From: an uncultured Clostridia bacterium
Lineage (GTDB): Bacteria; Bacillota; Clostridia; Christensenellales; Borkfalkiaceae
Direction: 5' to 3'
NCBI GenBank assembly: GCA_947627575.1
Contig: CANQWN010000002.1
Coordinates: 62,001-126,000, forward strand
Length of the DNA: 64,000 bases
The position numbers were made by a program, and so were the translations under genes. The notes beneath the pieces were generated by a model. It was not told where the DNA came from, ran no database searches, and saw only the letters and a program-made list of their open reading frames with translations. The stretch's first letter is position 1. Each line of letters opens with the position of its first letter. Below, piece by piece: positions 17,955-27,858 of this stretch.

Positions 17955-18737
17955 TCAGAACGCGTCCTTACGCGTCTTCCGCCAACGGCGGGATATAAAT
18001 TTCATCTGTATGCCGCGGGGCGCAAATTTAAGCGCGAAATTCAAAAACTTGTTGTGCGCGCCGAGTATAACCCTGCGCTTGCCGCGCGCGGCGGCTTTGA
18101 GGGTCTTTTCAACCACCCATTCCGGCGATTTTGCCGATTTACGGGCGAAACGACCCAAACTTTGAATATATTCCCGCACGTCCGCGCGGGTTTTTATACT
18201 GCCCGGCAACACGCACGTCACCGAACAATTCTTTTCGGAAAGTTCGTACGAGAGCGCGTAAGACAGCCTGTCAAGCGCCGCCTTGCTTGCGGCGTAAAGC
18301 GCAAAATACGGCATAGCCCTCTGCGCGCACACGCTTGAAACGTTTACTATCTGCAGTTTTTCCGCGCGGTGGGAAAGCGCAAAAAACGTTAAAAGCGCCG
18401 CCCCCTCGAAAGTGCCCCTTATCTGAAAACGGATTTTGTCGGCGGTATATTCCTCAAACGGCTTTTGCACGTCGGCGCCCGCCACATTGTAAACCGCGCC
18501 GAAAACGAGATTTTCCGCGGCTTTGAACAGGGCTTCAACCTGCCCGTCGTCGCTTAAATCGCACGGGTGAAAAAGTACGTTTATCGCGGGATATTCCGCG
18601 GTCAATTGACGTTGCAAACAAATAAGTTTATCCGCGCTTCTGCCGGTGATAAAAAGATTTTCGCCCCGCGCGGCAAGCGCGCGGCAGAAACAGCCGCCGA
18701 GAACGCCCGTTGCGCCGCTTACCAAAGTATATATCAT
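17955..18737 (-). CDS. Short-chain dehydrogenase/reductase
   Basis: About 260 residues. Classical SDR: cofactor loop TLVSGATGVLGGCF at the N-terminus, GRSADKL after beta-2 (NADP-type Arg), YNVAGADV (NNAG variant), and the catalytic Ser-Tyr-Lys in NVSSVCAQ...YALYAASKAAL. GSIKTRADV follows. The ATG at 18737 is chosen because it makes an ATGA junction with the upstream gene; a longer frame from 18746 overlaps it. Substrate unknown. C-terminal Arg/Lys-rich end suggests membrane association, as in other acyl-chain SDRs (weak inference). Confidence 0.82.
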   Translation of the reverse strand: MIYTLVSGATGVLGGCFCRALAARGENLFITGRSADKLICLQRQLTAEYPAINVLFHPCDLSDDGQVEALFKAAENLVFGAVYNVAGADVQKPFEEYTADKIRFQIRGTFEGAALLTFFALSHRAEKLQIVNVSSVCAQRAMPYFALYAASKAALDRLSYALSYELSEKNCSVTCVLPGSIKTRADVREYIQSLGRFARKSAKSPEWVVEKTLKAAARGKRRVILGAHNKFLNFALKFAPRGIQMKFISRRWRKTRKDAF

Positions 18738-19606
18738 TTGAGGCACATTACGAAATTATCGAGGGTATATCCGCCGCCTATATCCGTATCCACGCTTTGT
18801 ATTATCTTAAAGCCGAGATGTTTATACAGATTTATCGACGACGTGTTGTTGCGTTTTACGGTGAGATATATGGGGCGGCGCATAGAAGAAATTATCTTGC
18901 TTGCTATCTTTTTACCCCTTGCAAAGGGCAAAAGGTACATTTTGGAAAGATACAGCCCCTGCCACTGCGGGGATATCTGCTGCGCGGGGCAATGCGCGTA
19001 AAAGCCCGCCGCCTCGCCGTTGAGATATATGATGCGGTAGGAATACTGTTTTTCGGCGATATTTTCCCTTATCTTTTCGGGCGTGAGAAACAGACCTATC
19101 ATATAGTCAATCTGCCCTGCCGCGGCGAGGTCGTCAAACGCTTCGTGCATAACCTTTTCGGCGATACAGGTAACTTTTGCGGCGTCCGCCTCGCTTCCCA
19201 CGTTTCCGTAAGTTATTACCCCTTTTTTGAGGATATTTATAAACGCCCTGTCCGCGGGCGCCCAATCGGAAGCGTCAAGCGAAGAACAATCCGCCCATCT
19301 GGCTTCCTCGTGTTCGGTAAGCGAAAAATCGGAAAGCAATTCCGCAACATATACCGATAAATTTACGAAATATTCGGGATATTCGTAGCGGATTTTGCCC
19401 AAATTTTCGCCAACGGAAATTTCGGCGTGCAGTTCTTCCCGCACTTCCCTTGCCAACGCTTCCTTCGGCTGTTCGCCCGCGGAAATCTTTCCGCCGACGA
19501 ATTCAAATTTATGTATTACCTCTGTACTGCCCGTACAGCGGCGCAAAGCAAGCACTTTGCCTTCCTTGATTATTGCCGCACCAACGACGTTTAAACACGT
19601 TTTCAT
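18734..19606 (-). CDS. Nudix hydrolase - GNAT acetyltransferase fusion
   Basis: About 290 residues. The N-terminal half (about 1-135) is a MutT-like Nudix domain with the Nudix box GGKISAGEQPKEALAREV followed by REELHAEI; the usual Gly after REUxEEx is replaced by His. The C-terminal half (about 140-290) is a GNAT domain with LYLSKMYLLPFARGKKIASKII (acetyl-CoA loop) and LTVKRNNTSSINLYKHLGF. The fusion suggests coupled clean-up of a modified nucleotide or amine, but the substrates are unknown. First gene of the thyA operon. The promoter places the transcript start at or next to the ATG at 19606, so it may be leaderless. Confidence 0.82.
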   Translation of the reverse strand: MKTCLNVVGAAIIKEGKVLALRRCTGSTEVIHKFEFVGGKISAGEQPKEALAREVREELHAEISVGENLGKIRYEYPEYFVNLSVYVAELLSDFSLTEHEEARWADCSSLDASDWAPADRAFINILKKGVITYGNVGSEADAAKVTCIAEKVMHEAFDDLAAAGQIDYMIGLFLTPEKIRENIAEKQYSYRIIYLNGEAAGFYAHCPAQQISPQWQGLYLSKMYLLPFARGKKIASKIISSMRRPIYLTVKRNNTSSINLYKHLGFKIIQSVDTDIGGGYTLDNFVMCLK

Positions 19607-19612
19607 AGACAT

Positions 19613-19641
19613 ATTTTACCACCTCGGGCAACTTTCGTCAA
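19613..19641 (-). promoter_or_regulatory. Promoter of the Nudix-GNAT/thyA operon, leaderless type
   Basis: Minus strand TTGACG (19636-19641), 17 bases, TAAAAT (19613-19618). The expected start point, seven bases on, falls on the ATG at 19606. No Shine-Dalgarno sequence is available before either ATG (19612 or 19606). Confidence 0.6.
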
Positions 19642-19665
19642 TACGTAAGCCGTTTTTTATAAAAA

Positions 19666-19688
19666 AAATCCCCGCGGCGCGGGGATTT
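19666..19688 (-). terminator. Terminator of the pyruvate formate-lyase operon
   Basis: 10-bp stem AAATCCCCGC / GCGGGGATTT with a 3-base loop, followed on the minus strand by TTTTTATAAAAAA. It lies just after the stop of the glycyl-radical domain gene. Confidence 0.85.
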
Positions 19689-19690
19689 TA

Positions 19691-19924
19691 TCAAAAACTT
19701 TGATGAATGGTACGGGAAATTACGTCGTCCTGCTGTTCCTTTGTAAGTTTATTGAAGTTTACGGCATAACCCGAAACCCTTATCGTAAGCTGCGGATACT
19801 TTTCGGGATGCGCCTGCGCGTCGAGAAGGGTTTCCCTGTCGAATACGTTTACGTTAAGATGATGCCCGCCGTCGGCGACGTACGCATCAAGCATATTTAC
19901 GAGATTATCTACTTTCTGTGACAT
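19691..19924 (-). CDS. grcA: Autonomous glycyl radical domain (GrcA-like), separate subunit of the split pyruvate formate-lyase
   Basis: 77 residues. It corresponds to the last part of a normal [52 protein letters not shown] (the glycyl radical loop, Gly about residue 51) and [13 protein letters not shown]. In E. coli PFL these residues are the C-terminus of one chain. Here the preceding gene ends just before this domain and lacks it. An AGGAGG-type site (19932-19937) and an ATG open the new frame 45 bases after the pflB stop. It probably docks onto the PflB core and carries the radical installed by PflA. Confidence 0.9.
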   Translation of the reverse strand: MSQKVDNLVNMLDAYVADGGHHLNVNVFDRETLLDAQAHPEKYPQLTIRVSGYAVNFNKLTKEQQDDVISRTIHQSF

Positions 19925-19969
19925 AAAATTTTCCTCCTGAATTTGAAAAGTTTGAATATATATTGATAT

Positions 19970-21997
19970 TTATTCGTCTTTACCCAAAGAATTGGGGGTT
20001 ATCGAAAACGTGTTTGAAATACCGTCCCTCGCGTAGTCGTACGGAAGTTTTGCAACCGATTCAAGCGAGGCGAGGGCGCCGTTTTTGTCCCTGCCGTGCA
20101 TAGGGTTTGCGCCGGGCGCGAGGGGCGTGCCAGCCCTTCTGCCGTCGGGCGTGTTGCCCGTCTTTTTACCGTAAACCACGTTGCTTGTGATGGTGAGAAT
20201 GGACGTTGTGGGCACGCTTTCGCGATAGGTGTAGCAACTTTTTATTTTATTCATAAAAGTTTTTACAAGCCATACCGCCAGCTCGTCCGCCCTGTCGTCG
20301 TTGTTGCCGTAGGTGGGATATTCGCCCTCTATCCTGAAATCCACCGCTATCCCCTCTTCGTTGCGGACGGGATATACTTTGGCGTACTTTATCGCGGACA
20401 GCGAATCCGCCGCGCAGGACAATCCGGCTATGCCCGTGGCGAAAAACCTTCTTACCTTCGTATCGTGCAACGCCATTTCAAGCGCTTCGTAACTGTACTT
20501 GTCGTGCATGTAATGTATGAGGTTTAAGGTGTTTACGTACAGGTTTGCAAGCCACGTCATCATCTGTTCGTACTTGCTTTTAACTTCCTCGAAGTCAAGC
20601 GGACCGTCGCCCGTAATGGGCGCGTATTCGGGCGAAACCTGCAACGCCTTACCCGTAACCTTGTCCTTTTCAACCTCGTCCTTGCCGCCGTTTATCGCAT
20701 ACAGCAGGCACTTTGCGAGGTTTGCCCTTGCGCCGAAGAACTGCATATCCTTGCCCACGCGCATACAGCTTACGCAACAGGCTATGCAATAATCGTCGCC
20801 CATTTCGGGGCGCATCAGATCGTCGCTTTCGTACTGTATAGCCGAAGTTTTTATGGAAGTTGCCGCGCAGAAACGCTTGAAGCCCTGCGGAAGATTTTTG
20901 GACCAGAGGACGGTGAGATTGGGTTCCGGCGCGGGACCGAGATTTTCAAGGGTGTGAAGTATCCTGAAAGACGAACGGGTGACAAGCGTTCTGCCGTCCA
21001 GCCCCATTCCGCCGATAGATTCGGTTACCCACGTGGGGTCGCCGGAGAACAGCTCGTTATATTCCTTTATTCGCATAAATTTTACAATGCGCAACTTCAT
21101 TACGAAGTGGTCTATAAGTTCCTGCGCGGTCTGCTCGGTAAGAATACCCCTCTCGATATCGCGCTGGATGTAAATATCTATGAAAGTGGAATTTCTGCCT
21201 ATCGACATAGCCGCGCCGTTTTGATCCTTTACGGCGGCGAGATAGCCGAAATACAGCGCCTGTATAGCCTGTTGAGCCGTTTCGGCTGGCTTTGAAATGT
21301 CCCTGTCGTATATGGCAGCCATTTCCTTTAATTTTTTAAGCGCCTTGATCTGTTCCGCCAACTCTTCCCTGTCCCTGATTTTGTCCGGCGTCATAACGCC
21401 GTCCATATTCAGTTTGTCGCGCTCCTTACACTCTATCAGGAAATCCACGCCGTAGAGGGCTACCCTTCTGTAATCGCCTACTATCCTGCCTCTGCCGTAG
21501 GTATCGGGCAAGCCCGTGAGAATGTGGGCGCGGCGGGCGCGGCGCATTTCGGGCGTGTACGCGTCATACACGCCGTCGTTGTGCGTCTTGCGGTATTTTG
21601 TGAAGATTTCCTTTACGTGCGGATCTATCGTGTAGCCGTACATCTGCAACGCCTGTTCCGCCATCTTTATGCCGCCGAAAGGCTGCAAAGCGCGGCGCAG
21701 GGGCTTGTCTGTCTGCAAGCCCACGATCTTTTCGAGATCCTTGTCTATATATCCCGCGGGATGAGAGGTAAGCGTGGAAACGACGGAAGTATCCGCGTCA
21801 AGCACCCCGCCGGCTTCCCGTTCCTGTTTGGAAAGTTGCAAAATTTCGCCCCAAAGTTTTTTTGTGGCTTCCGTAGGCGGAGCAAGAAAATCGCCCTCGC
21901 CCTCGTAAGGGGTATAGTTGCGCTGAATAAAATCGCGCACGTCAACTTCTTCCGTCCATTTGCCGGGCTGAAAGCCCTTCCACGCCTCGTAAAACAT
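19970..21997 (-). CDS. pflB: Pyruvate formate-lyase catalytic core lacking the glycyl radical domain
   Basis: 675 residues against about 750-760 for intact PFL. Blocks [22 protein letters not shown] (the active-site Cys-Cys pair), [49 protein letters not shown] and [18 protein letters not shown] are all present. The chain stops after [12 protein letters not shown], exactly where the linker to the radical domain begins. The next gene supplies that domain. It cleaves pyruvate with CoA to acetyl-CoA and formate under anaerobic conditions. Operon order pflA - thioredoxin-like - pflB - radical domain. Confidence 0.95.
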   Translation of the reverse strand: MFYEAWKGFQPGKWTEEVDVRDFIQRNYTPYEGEGDFLAPPTEATKKLWGEILQLSKQEREAGGVLDADTSVVSTLTSHPAGYIDKDLEKIVGLQTDKPLRRALQPFGGIKMAEQALQMYGYTIDPHVKEIFTKYRKTHNDGVYDAYTPEMRRARRAHILTGLPDTYGRGRIVGDYRRVALYGVDFLIECKERDKLNMDGVMTPDKIRDREELAEQIKALKKLKEMAAIYDRDISKPAETAQQAIQALYFGYLAAVKDQNGAAMSIGRNSTFIDIYIQRDIERGILTEQTAQELIDHFVMKLRIVKFMRIKEYNELFSGDPTWVTESIGGMGLDGRTLVTRSSFRILHTLENLGPAPEPNLTVLWSKNLPQGFKRFCAATSIKTSAIQYESDDLMRPEMGDDYCIACCVSCMRVGKDMQFFGARANLAKCLLYAINGGKDEVEKDKVTGKALQVSPEYAPITGDGPLDFEEVKSKYEQMMTWLANLYVNTLNLIHYMHDKYSYEALEMALHDTKVRRFFATGIAGLSCAADSLSAIKYAKVYPVRNEEGIAVDFRIEGEYPTYGNNDDRADELAVWLVKTFMNKIKSCYTYRESVPTTSILTITSNVVYGKKTGNTPDGRRAGTPLAPGANPMHGRDKNGALASLESVAKLPYDYARDGISNTFSITPNSLGKDE

Positions 21998-22009
21998 AAG
22001 TTTACCTCT

Positions 22010-22291
22010 TTAAAGTGATTTAAGTTTTTCTTCCGCCCAGATAAGCAGAATTTCTTCCGGCTGGTATCCGTAACACTCCGCAACCGCCTTGCCGTCCTTT
22101 ATGAGGGCGACGGCGGGAACGCGCGTTATACCCAGCCCGTTTAAAAGTTTGCCGCATTTTTCGGCGTCTATGCGGGTAAAGGGAATGCCCAACGTACGCG
22201 CAACGGCGTCCGCAACGGGCAGTACCATATCGCATGCGGCGCATCCGCCGCCGTAGACCGCCGCGAGAGTTACTCCGTCATTTGTTTTCAA
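22010..22291 (-). CDS. Thioredoxin-fold small protein between pflA and pflB
   Basis: 93 residues with a CxxC motif (YGGGCAACDMVLPVADAVA, about residues 13-31), VPAVALIKDGKAV (the cis-Pro strand) and a final helix. The start overlaps the pflA stop by 14 bases. It looks like a thioredoxin or glutaredoxin-like reductant. Its fixed place in the operon suggests a role in keeping the PFL cysteines or the activase reduced, but that is inference. No signal peptide. Confidence 0.75.
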   Translation of the reverse strand: MKTNDGVTLAAVYGGGCAACDMVLPVADAVARTLGIPFTRIDAEKCGKLLNGLGITRVPAVALIKDGKAVAECYGYQPEEILLIWAEEKLKSL

Positions 22292-23006
22292 GTGCGAGTA
22301 TCCTCCTTGCGTTTATTATTCTTTCCTTCGGAGGGGGAGCCATACCTTTAAGGGGGTAATTTATGCCCAATTTTTCGTACTTGGCTTCGCCCATTCCGTG
22401 GTAGGGCAACACTTCAACCTTTTTTACGGTTTTAAGCGAGCCTATAAAGCGGGAAAGTTTTTCAAGATATAAGTCGTCGTCGGTATATCCCGTGACAAGC
22501 ACGTGGCGTATCCACATATCCTTGCCGTTATCCGAAAGATACTTTGCAAGGGAGAGAGGATTATCGTTGGGCTTGCCCGTAAGCTGAATATGTTTGTCCC
22601 TTTCGATATGCTTTATATCCAGAAGGAACAGATCGCACACGCCGAGAAGTTTTGAAAATTTTTCGACAGTCTGCCGCGATCCGTCGAATGTTATTCCGCT
22701 TGTGTCAACCGCAGTATGCACGCCGTTTTTTTTGAGAATTGCGAAAAGTTCGGTGACGAAATCTATCTGCAACAGCGGTTCGCCTCCGCTTACCGTAACG
22801 CCCCCGCCGCCCGCAAAATAGCTTTTGTACTTCATTGCGGTTGCCGCAACTTCTTCGGCGGAAACTTCCTTTCCGCCGCCCTGCCACGTATCGGGATTGT
22901 GGCAGTATTTGCAGCGCATCGGGCAGCCTTGCATAAATACGACGAAGCGTATTCCCGGTCCGTCCACCGTGCCGAAACTTTCAAATGAATGTATATAACC
23001 GAGCAT
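22278..23006 (-). CDS. pflA: Pyruvate formate-lyase activating enzyme (radical SAM)
   Basis: About 242 residues. MLGYIHSFESFGTVDGPGIRFVVFMQGCPMRCKYCHNPDTW carries the CxxxCxxC cluster motif of PflA. GGGVTVSGGEPLLQ is the SAM-binding GGE block, followed by DTSGI and DLFLLDIKH. It uses a [4Fe-4S] cluster and SAM to abstract hydrogen from the PFL glycine, which here sits on the separate small subunit. Starts at 23006 (ATG) and 23015 (GTG) are both possible; neither has a good Shine-Dalgarno site. First gene of the operon, behind a consensus promoter. Confidence 0.94.
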   Translation of the reverse strand: MLGYIHSFESFGTVDGPGIRFVVFMQGCPMRCKYCHNPDTWQGGGKEVSAEEVAATAMKYKSYFAGGGGVTVSGGEPLLQIDFVTELFAILKKNGVHTAVDTSGITFDGSRQTVEKFSKLLGVCDLFLLDIKHIERDKHIQLTGKPNDNPLSLAKYLSDNGKDMWIRHVLVTGYTDDDLYLEKLSRFIGSLKTVKKVEVLPYHGMGEAKYEKLGINYPLKGMAPPPKERIINARRILALENK

Positions 23007-23027
23007 CGCAAACACCGAGGATTAAAA

Positions 23028-23093
23028 AAGCCGTTTTTAGGGTATAACCCCGAAAACAGCCCAGACGAACGACAATTTCTCGCCGAACGGCTT
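23028..23093 (-). promoter_or_regulatory. Possible attenuator in the pflA leader
   Basis: In the leader AAGCCGTT (23086-23093) can pair with AACGGCTT (23028-23035), which is followed by a T-run on the minus strand, as in an intrinsic terminator. A small inner hairpin GGGTTATACCC sits in the loop. The loop is long (about 50 bases), so this is only suggestive of leader control. Confidence 0.3.
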
Positions 23094-23151
23094 CCTTGCG
23101 GTGTTCCGCAAACTCGTCAGTTGCCGACGGCCTTATTTATTTGGGAATTTT

Positions 23152-23180
23152 ATTATAACAAGGGTTTCTGTTTTTGTCAA
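23152..23180 (-). promoter_or_regulatory. Consensus sigma-A promoter of the pflA-pflB operon
   Basis: Minus strand TTGACA (23175-23180), 17 bases, TATAAT (23152-23157): both hexamers are perfect. The leader to pflA is about 135 bases. A promoter of this strength fits abundant expression of PFL. Confidence 0.85.
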
Positions 23181-23244
23181 CAGAAAAAATACAAAATATA
23201 GTAAAAAATATTTTTATAGACACAATATATTGTGGTGCGGTGTA

Positions 23245-23270
23245 TTACGGGGCGCAAACGCGCCCCGTAA
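23245..23270 (-). terminator. Hairpin after the collagen-like gene
   Basis: Perfect 11-bp stem TTACGGGGCGC / GCGCCCCGTAA with an AAAC loop, 16 bases after the stop of the collagen-like gene. There is no long T-run behind it. Confidence 0.55.
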
Positions 23271-23286
23271 GCCGAAGTTTATGCAA

Positions 23287-24198
<912 letters not shown>

Positions 24199-25257
24199 TC
24201 ATCGTCCGAGTTTTTCCCGGAAGTATTTTACGTTGTTCAGATAATTGACGTTGTCGGGCTTTATTTTTCCCGCCCTGATATTGTAGGCGCAAGCCCTTTC
24301 GTAATCGCCGAGGCGATCGTAGATAACGCACAACTGCATGCAGGGGATAAATTCGCAGCAATCGCGGTTGACGAAGCCGCCGCACGTTTCGTTCCGCGGG
24401 GCGGACAAAGCGGCGAGATACCAATATTCCGCGCAGGCATATTCGCCTTTGCCGAGAAAAGTTTCGCCGAGAATACAACACGCTTCTGCGGTAGGCGGCG
24501 CGATGGCAAAAGATTTTAAAAGGCAATCCAAAGCCTTGTCGCCATTTCCGCACAGCATATACGCGCGGTAGAGATCGAGGCAAGCCTCCGTCCTGTTTAC
24601 AACCCAGCCTTCGCCCGAAAGATAGTCTTCCAGCACGGCTATTCCCTCTTTAAGCATATTCAGCGAAAGAAGTTCCCTGCCGTAATAAAACTTTTCGCGC
24701 GGGGACAGCGCAACGCCCGAAGCGACGGATTTTTGCAGAATACGCAGGTTGCGGAACGGATCGCCCGCCTTTACCTTTTTGTGGCGTATTGCCGCGTCGC
24801 GGTAAATTATCCTGCCGCGTGGAATTACCGCCTCGTGTACGGCTCCGCAAAATCTGTATCCGCATTCCCGCCTGAAAATCCGCTCGCGGTAATAGACGTA
24901 AGTTGCGATTTCGCCGTCGAAAGCCGCCTCGTACGGCAAAAACGCCATATCGAAATGCTCGTTTTTGATTTCGGAAATTTTTTTTGCCGAATCTTTTTCC
25001 ACCACGTCGTCCGCGTCCAGCCACATAAGATAATCGCCATGGGCGAGGGACAGGGAATAATTGCGCGCGGCGGAAAAATCGTCGCGCCAATCGAAAAAGC
25101 CGACGTTGCCGGTATAAGTTTTCGCTATCTCAACCGTGCCGTCGCAACTACCCGTGTCTACCACCGCTATCTCGTCGGCAAAGGCGCCAACGCAATCGAG
25201 ACATCGCGCAAGAACTTCGCTTTCGTTTTTTACAATCAGGCATACGCTTAACGTCAT
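24199..25257 (-). CDS. Family 2 glycosyltransferase with C-terminal TPR-like repeats
   Basis: 352 residues. GT-A fold: SVCLIVKNESEVLARCLDCV, VDTGSCDGTVEIAK and YLMWLDADDVV (DxD). After about residue 195 come TPR-like helical pairs (EKFYYGRELLSLNMLKEGIAVLEDYL, ALDCLLKSFAIAP, EYACAEYWYLAAL). This GT2-TPR architecture is seen in SunS-like and other protein O-/S-glycosyltransferases that act on repetitive substrates. The collagen-like gene downstream is the obvious acceptor (inference). A late-sporulation-type promoter may lie just upstream. Confidence 0.83.
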   Translation of the reverse strand: MTLSVCLIVKNESEVLARCLDCVGAFADEIAVVDTGSCDGTVEIAKTYTGNVGFFDWRDDFSAARNYSLSLAHGDYLMWLDADDVVEKDSAKKISEIKNEHFDMAFLPYEAAFDGEIATYVYYRERIFRRECGYRFCGAVHEAVIPRGRIIYRDAAIRHKKVKAGDPFRNLRILQKSVASGVALSPREKFYYGRELLSLNMLKEGIAVLEDYLSGEGWVVNRTEACLDLYRAYMLCGNGDKALDCLLKSFAIAPPTAEACCILGETFLGKGEYACAEYWYLAALSAPRNETCGGFVNRDCCEFIPCMQLCVIYDRLGDYERACAYNIRAGKIKPDNVNYLNNVKYFREKLGR

Positions 25258-25279
25258 TTTTATCCCTTACGCAGTAATA

Positions 25280-25307
25280 CATATTATGTAAACGGCGCGG
25301 AAAAAGT
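25280..25307 (-). promoter_or_regulatory. Possible mother-cell sporulation promoter (sigma-K/E type)
   Basis: Minus strand CATAATATG at 25280-25288 matches the sigma-K -10 pattern CATANNNTA except the last base. An AC dinucleotide 17 bases upstream is the reduced -35 of that class. It would drive the glycosyltransferase and collagen-like gene late in sporulation. Weak consensus, so a suggestion only. Confidence 0.25.
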
Positions 25308-25315
25308 TATAAAAT

Positions 25316-25344
25316 ACGGGCGCGGCAACCTGTGCCGCGCCCGT
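25316..25344 (-). terminator. Terminator after clpC
   Basis: 12-bp stem ACGGGCGCGGCA / TGCCGCGCCCGT with a 5-base loop, then ATTTTATAACTTTTT on the minus strand. It closes the mcsA-mcsB-clpC operon. Confidence 0.8.
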
Positions 25345-25365
25345 GCGAACTTATATTTTTAAGTT

Positions 25366-27846
25366 TTACTGCTTTTCGGAACGGAAAGCGAATTCGCCGT
25401 CCGCAACGTCTATCGTCACCTTTTCGCCGGGAAGTATCTTCCCCGCCAAAATTTCGTCGGAAAGTCTGTCCTCTATCCTCTTCTGGATAATCCTTTTGAG
25501 GGGACGCGCGCCGAACATATCGTTGTAGCCCTCTTCCACAAGTTTGCCGAGTGCGGCTTCCGAAATGTCAAGCGAAACGTTTTTAACTTTAAGCCTTTCG
25601 CAAAGCCCGTCTATTATCTTGCGGCAGATGCTGCCCGCCTCTTCCTTTGTCAGCTTTCTGAAAATTATTATGTCGTCCAGCCTGTTGAGAAATTCGGGTT
25701 TGAACTGTTCGCGCAACGCCTCGTTTATATCGTCCTTCATCGTGTCGTAACCGTCGTCGTCGGAGGACGAGAAGCCGAAATTGCTCATCTTTTTGATTTT
25801 GCTTGCGCCGACGTTGGACGTGAGGATTATTATGGTGTTTTTGAAGTTTACCACCCTGCCCTTGCTGTCCGTCAGTCTGCCGTCGTCCAAAATCTGCAAA
25901 AGCACGTTGAACACGTCGGGATGGGCTTTTTCCACTTCGTCGAAAAGTATTACGGAATAGGGCTTTCTTCTCACCCTTTCGGTGAGTTGCCCGCCGGCGT
26001 TATCGTCGTAGCCGACGTATCCCGGAGGCGCGCCTATAAGTTTGGAAACGGAATGTTTTTCCATATATTCGGACATATCCAGCCTTATGAGAAGCCTTTC
26101 GTCGCCGAACATACTTTCCGCAAGCGCCTTGGCAAGATCTGTTTTGCCCACGCCAGTGGGACCTACGAATATGAACGAGCCTATGGGTTTGGTGGGTTCG
26201 CTTAACCCCGCGCGGGCGCGGCGGATTGCGCGCGCAACTGCGCTTACCGCTTCGTCCTGCCCGATTATGCGCTTATGCAGATTCTCTTCGAGATGAAGCA
26301 ATTTTTCGCTTTCCTGCTCGGTAAGTTTAACTACGGGAACGCCCGTCCAGCCGCTTACTATTTCCGCAATCTCGTTTGAACCTATCTGCGGAGCCATAAC
26401 GTGCTTTTCGCCCTTCCACTCGCTTTTCAGCTTGTTTATCTGGTTCTGCACTTCGTTTATCTCTTCCACAAGTTTTTGCGCCTGCGGGTAATTTTCGTTT
26501 TTTGCCGCCTTTGCCTTTTCGAGATTCAGCCTTTTGAGTTTTTCTTCCAGACCGCGTATTTCCTCGGGGCTGTTGAAGCTGTTGAGGCGCGCGCGGGACG
26601 CCGCTTCGTCGATAAGGTCTATGGCTTTGTCGGGCAGATATCTATCGGTGATGTATCTGTCGGAAAGGGTTGCCGCCGCTATTATCGCCTCGTCGGTTAT
26701 CGATACTTTGTGGTGCGCCTCGTACTTGTCGCGCAAGCCGCGGAGAATGGAAATGGTGTCCTCCACGGTAGGTTCGTCCACCTGCACGGGCGTGAAACGG
26801 CGTTCGAGAGCCGCGTCCTTTTCGATATATTTTCTGTACTCTTCCAGCGTGGTGGCGCCTATCGTCTGCAACTCGCCGCGGGCAAGCATGGGTTTCAGTA
26901 TATTCGCCGCGTCCATATTGCCGTCGGACGTAGCGCCTGCGCCCACTATCGTGTGTATTTCGTCGATAAACAGTATCACGTTGCCGTTTTTGGAAATGGA
27001 CGTTATGGCGTTTTTAAGCCTTTCCTCGAAGTCGCCGCGGTATTTGGAGCCGGCAACCATGCTTGCGAGGTCAAGCGAAAACACAATTTTATCTTTCAGC
27101 AAGTCGGGCACTTCGTTCTTTACAATAGCCTGCGCCAAACCCTCTACCACCGCGCTTTTGCCCACGCCGGGTTCGCCTATAAGCACGGGATTGTTTTTGG
27201 TGCGGCGGGAAAGCACCTGAATTATCTTGTCTATTTCCTTCTTTCTGCCTATCACGGGGTCTATTTTACCCTCGCGCGCCTTTTGCGTGAGGTCGGTGCC
27301 GTACTGCATCGTCTCTTTGTCGAGGGAGTTCCTCGAAGAACCGCTTTTGGGCTGCGGCGCGGAACCGAAGATGGTGAAGCCGGGATCATCGTCTTCATCT
27401 TCTTCCACCGAACCGCCGCTTACTATCATTTCGGTTTTGCATACAAGATCGGATATGGAAACGCCCAAAGCGCGGATTATGCGCATTGCAAGGCAGTCGG
27501 GCGCGGACAGTATGGCGTTTAACATATGTTCCGTGCCGGCAAGCGCGTCGTCGCCGTTGTAGGTAAGCGAGATGTCAAGCGCAATTTCAAGCATATTTTT
27601 GGTGCGCGGCGTAAAGCCCTGTATAGAACTTTTACGGTCGAGCGAGTTTATGAAATAGGTGGCGTATTTTTCCTCGCTTACGCCGCACGAGAGAAGTATC
27701 TGCCTCGCCGTGCAGTCCACTTTAAGCATTGCGAAAACGAGATGTTCCGTGCCGACGTAACTTACGCCGTACTCGTTTGCCACGTCTATGGAATAACTTA
27801 ATACCTTTTGAAGGTTGGTTGTAAATCTGTCAGTATAATCGTTCAT
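25366..27846 (-). CDS. clpC: ClpC, AAA+ unfoldase of the ClpCP protease
   Basis: 826 residues. Clp-N repeats (about 1-145), a linker, AAA-1 with [16 protein letters not shown] (Walker A) and [12 protein letters not shown], a coiled-coil middle domain ([24 protein letters not shown]), and AAA-2 with [34 protein letters not shown] and [27 protein letters not shown]. It unfolds substrates marked by McsB arginine phosphorylation and feeds them to ClpP. Last gene of the mcsA-mcsB-clpC operon. ctsR, which often heads this operon, is absent here. Confidence 0.96.
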   Translation of the reverse strand: MNDYTDRFTTNLQKVLSYSIDVANEYGVSYVGTEHLVFAMLKVDCTARQILLSCGVSEEKYATYFINSLDRKSSIQGFTPRTKNMLEIALDISLTYNGDDALAGTEHMLNAILSAPDCLAMRIIRALGVSISDLVCKTEMIVSGGSVEEDEDDDPGFTIFGSAPQPKSGSSRNSLDKETMQYGTDLTQKAREGKIDPVIGRKKEIDKIIQVLSRRTKNNPVLIGEPGVGKSAVVEGLAQAIVKNEVPDLLKDKIVFSLDLASMVAGSKYRGDFEERLKNAITSISKNGNVILFIDEIHTIVGAGATSDGNMDAANILKPMLARGELQTIGATTLEEYRKYIEKDAALERRFTPVQVDEPTVEDTISILRGLRDKYEAHHKVSITDEAIIAAATLSDRYITDRYLPDKAIDLIDEAASRARLNSFNSPEEIRGLEEKLKRLNLEKAKAAKNENYPQAQKLVEEINEVQNQINKLKSEWKGEKHVMAPQIGSNEIAEIVSGWTGVPVVKLTEQESEKLLHLEENLHKRIIGQDEAVSAVARAIRRARAGLSEPTKPIGSFIFVGPTGVGKTDLAKALAESMFGDERLLIRLDMSEYMEKHSVSKLIGAPPGYVGYDDNAGGQLTERVRRKPYSVILFDEVEKAHPDVFNVLLQILDDGRLTDSKGRVVNFKNTIIILTSNVGASKIKKMSNFGFSSSDDDGYDTMKDDINEALREQFKPEFLNRLDDIIIFRKLTKEEAGSICRKIIDGLCERLKVKNVSLDISEAALGKLVEEGYNDMFGARPLKRIIQKRIEDRLSDEILAGKILPGEKVTIDVADGEFAFRSEKQ

Positions 27847-27858
27847 TTTTATACCCCC

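Noticed and set aside
26401..27522. 373-codon open frame on the plus strand inside clpC
   Set aside because: It is antisense to a gene with clear family motifs throughout; composition of the shadow protein is not natural.
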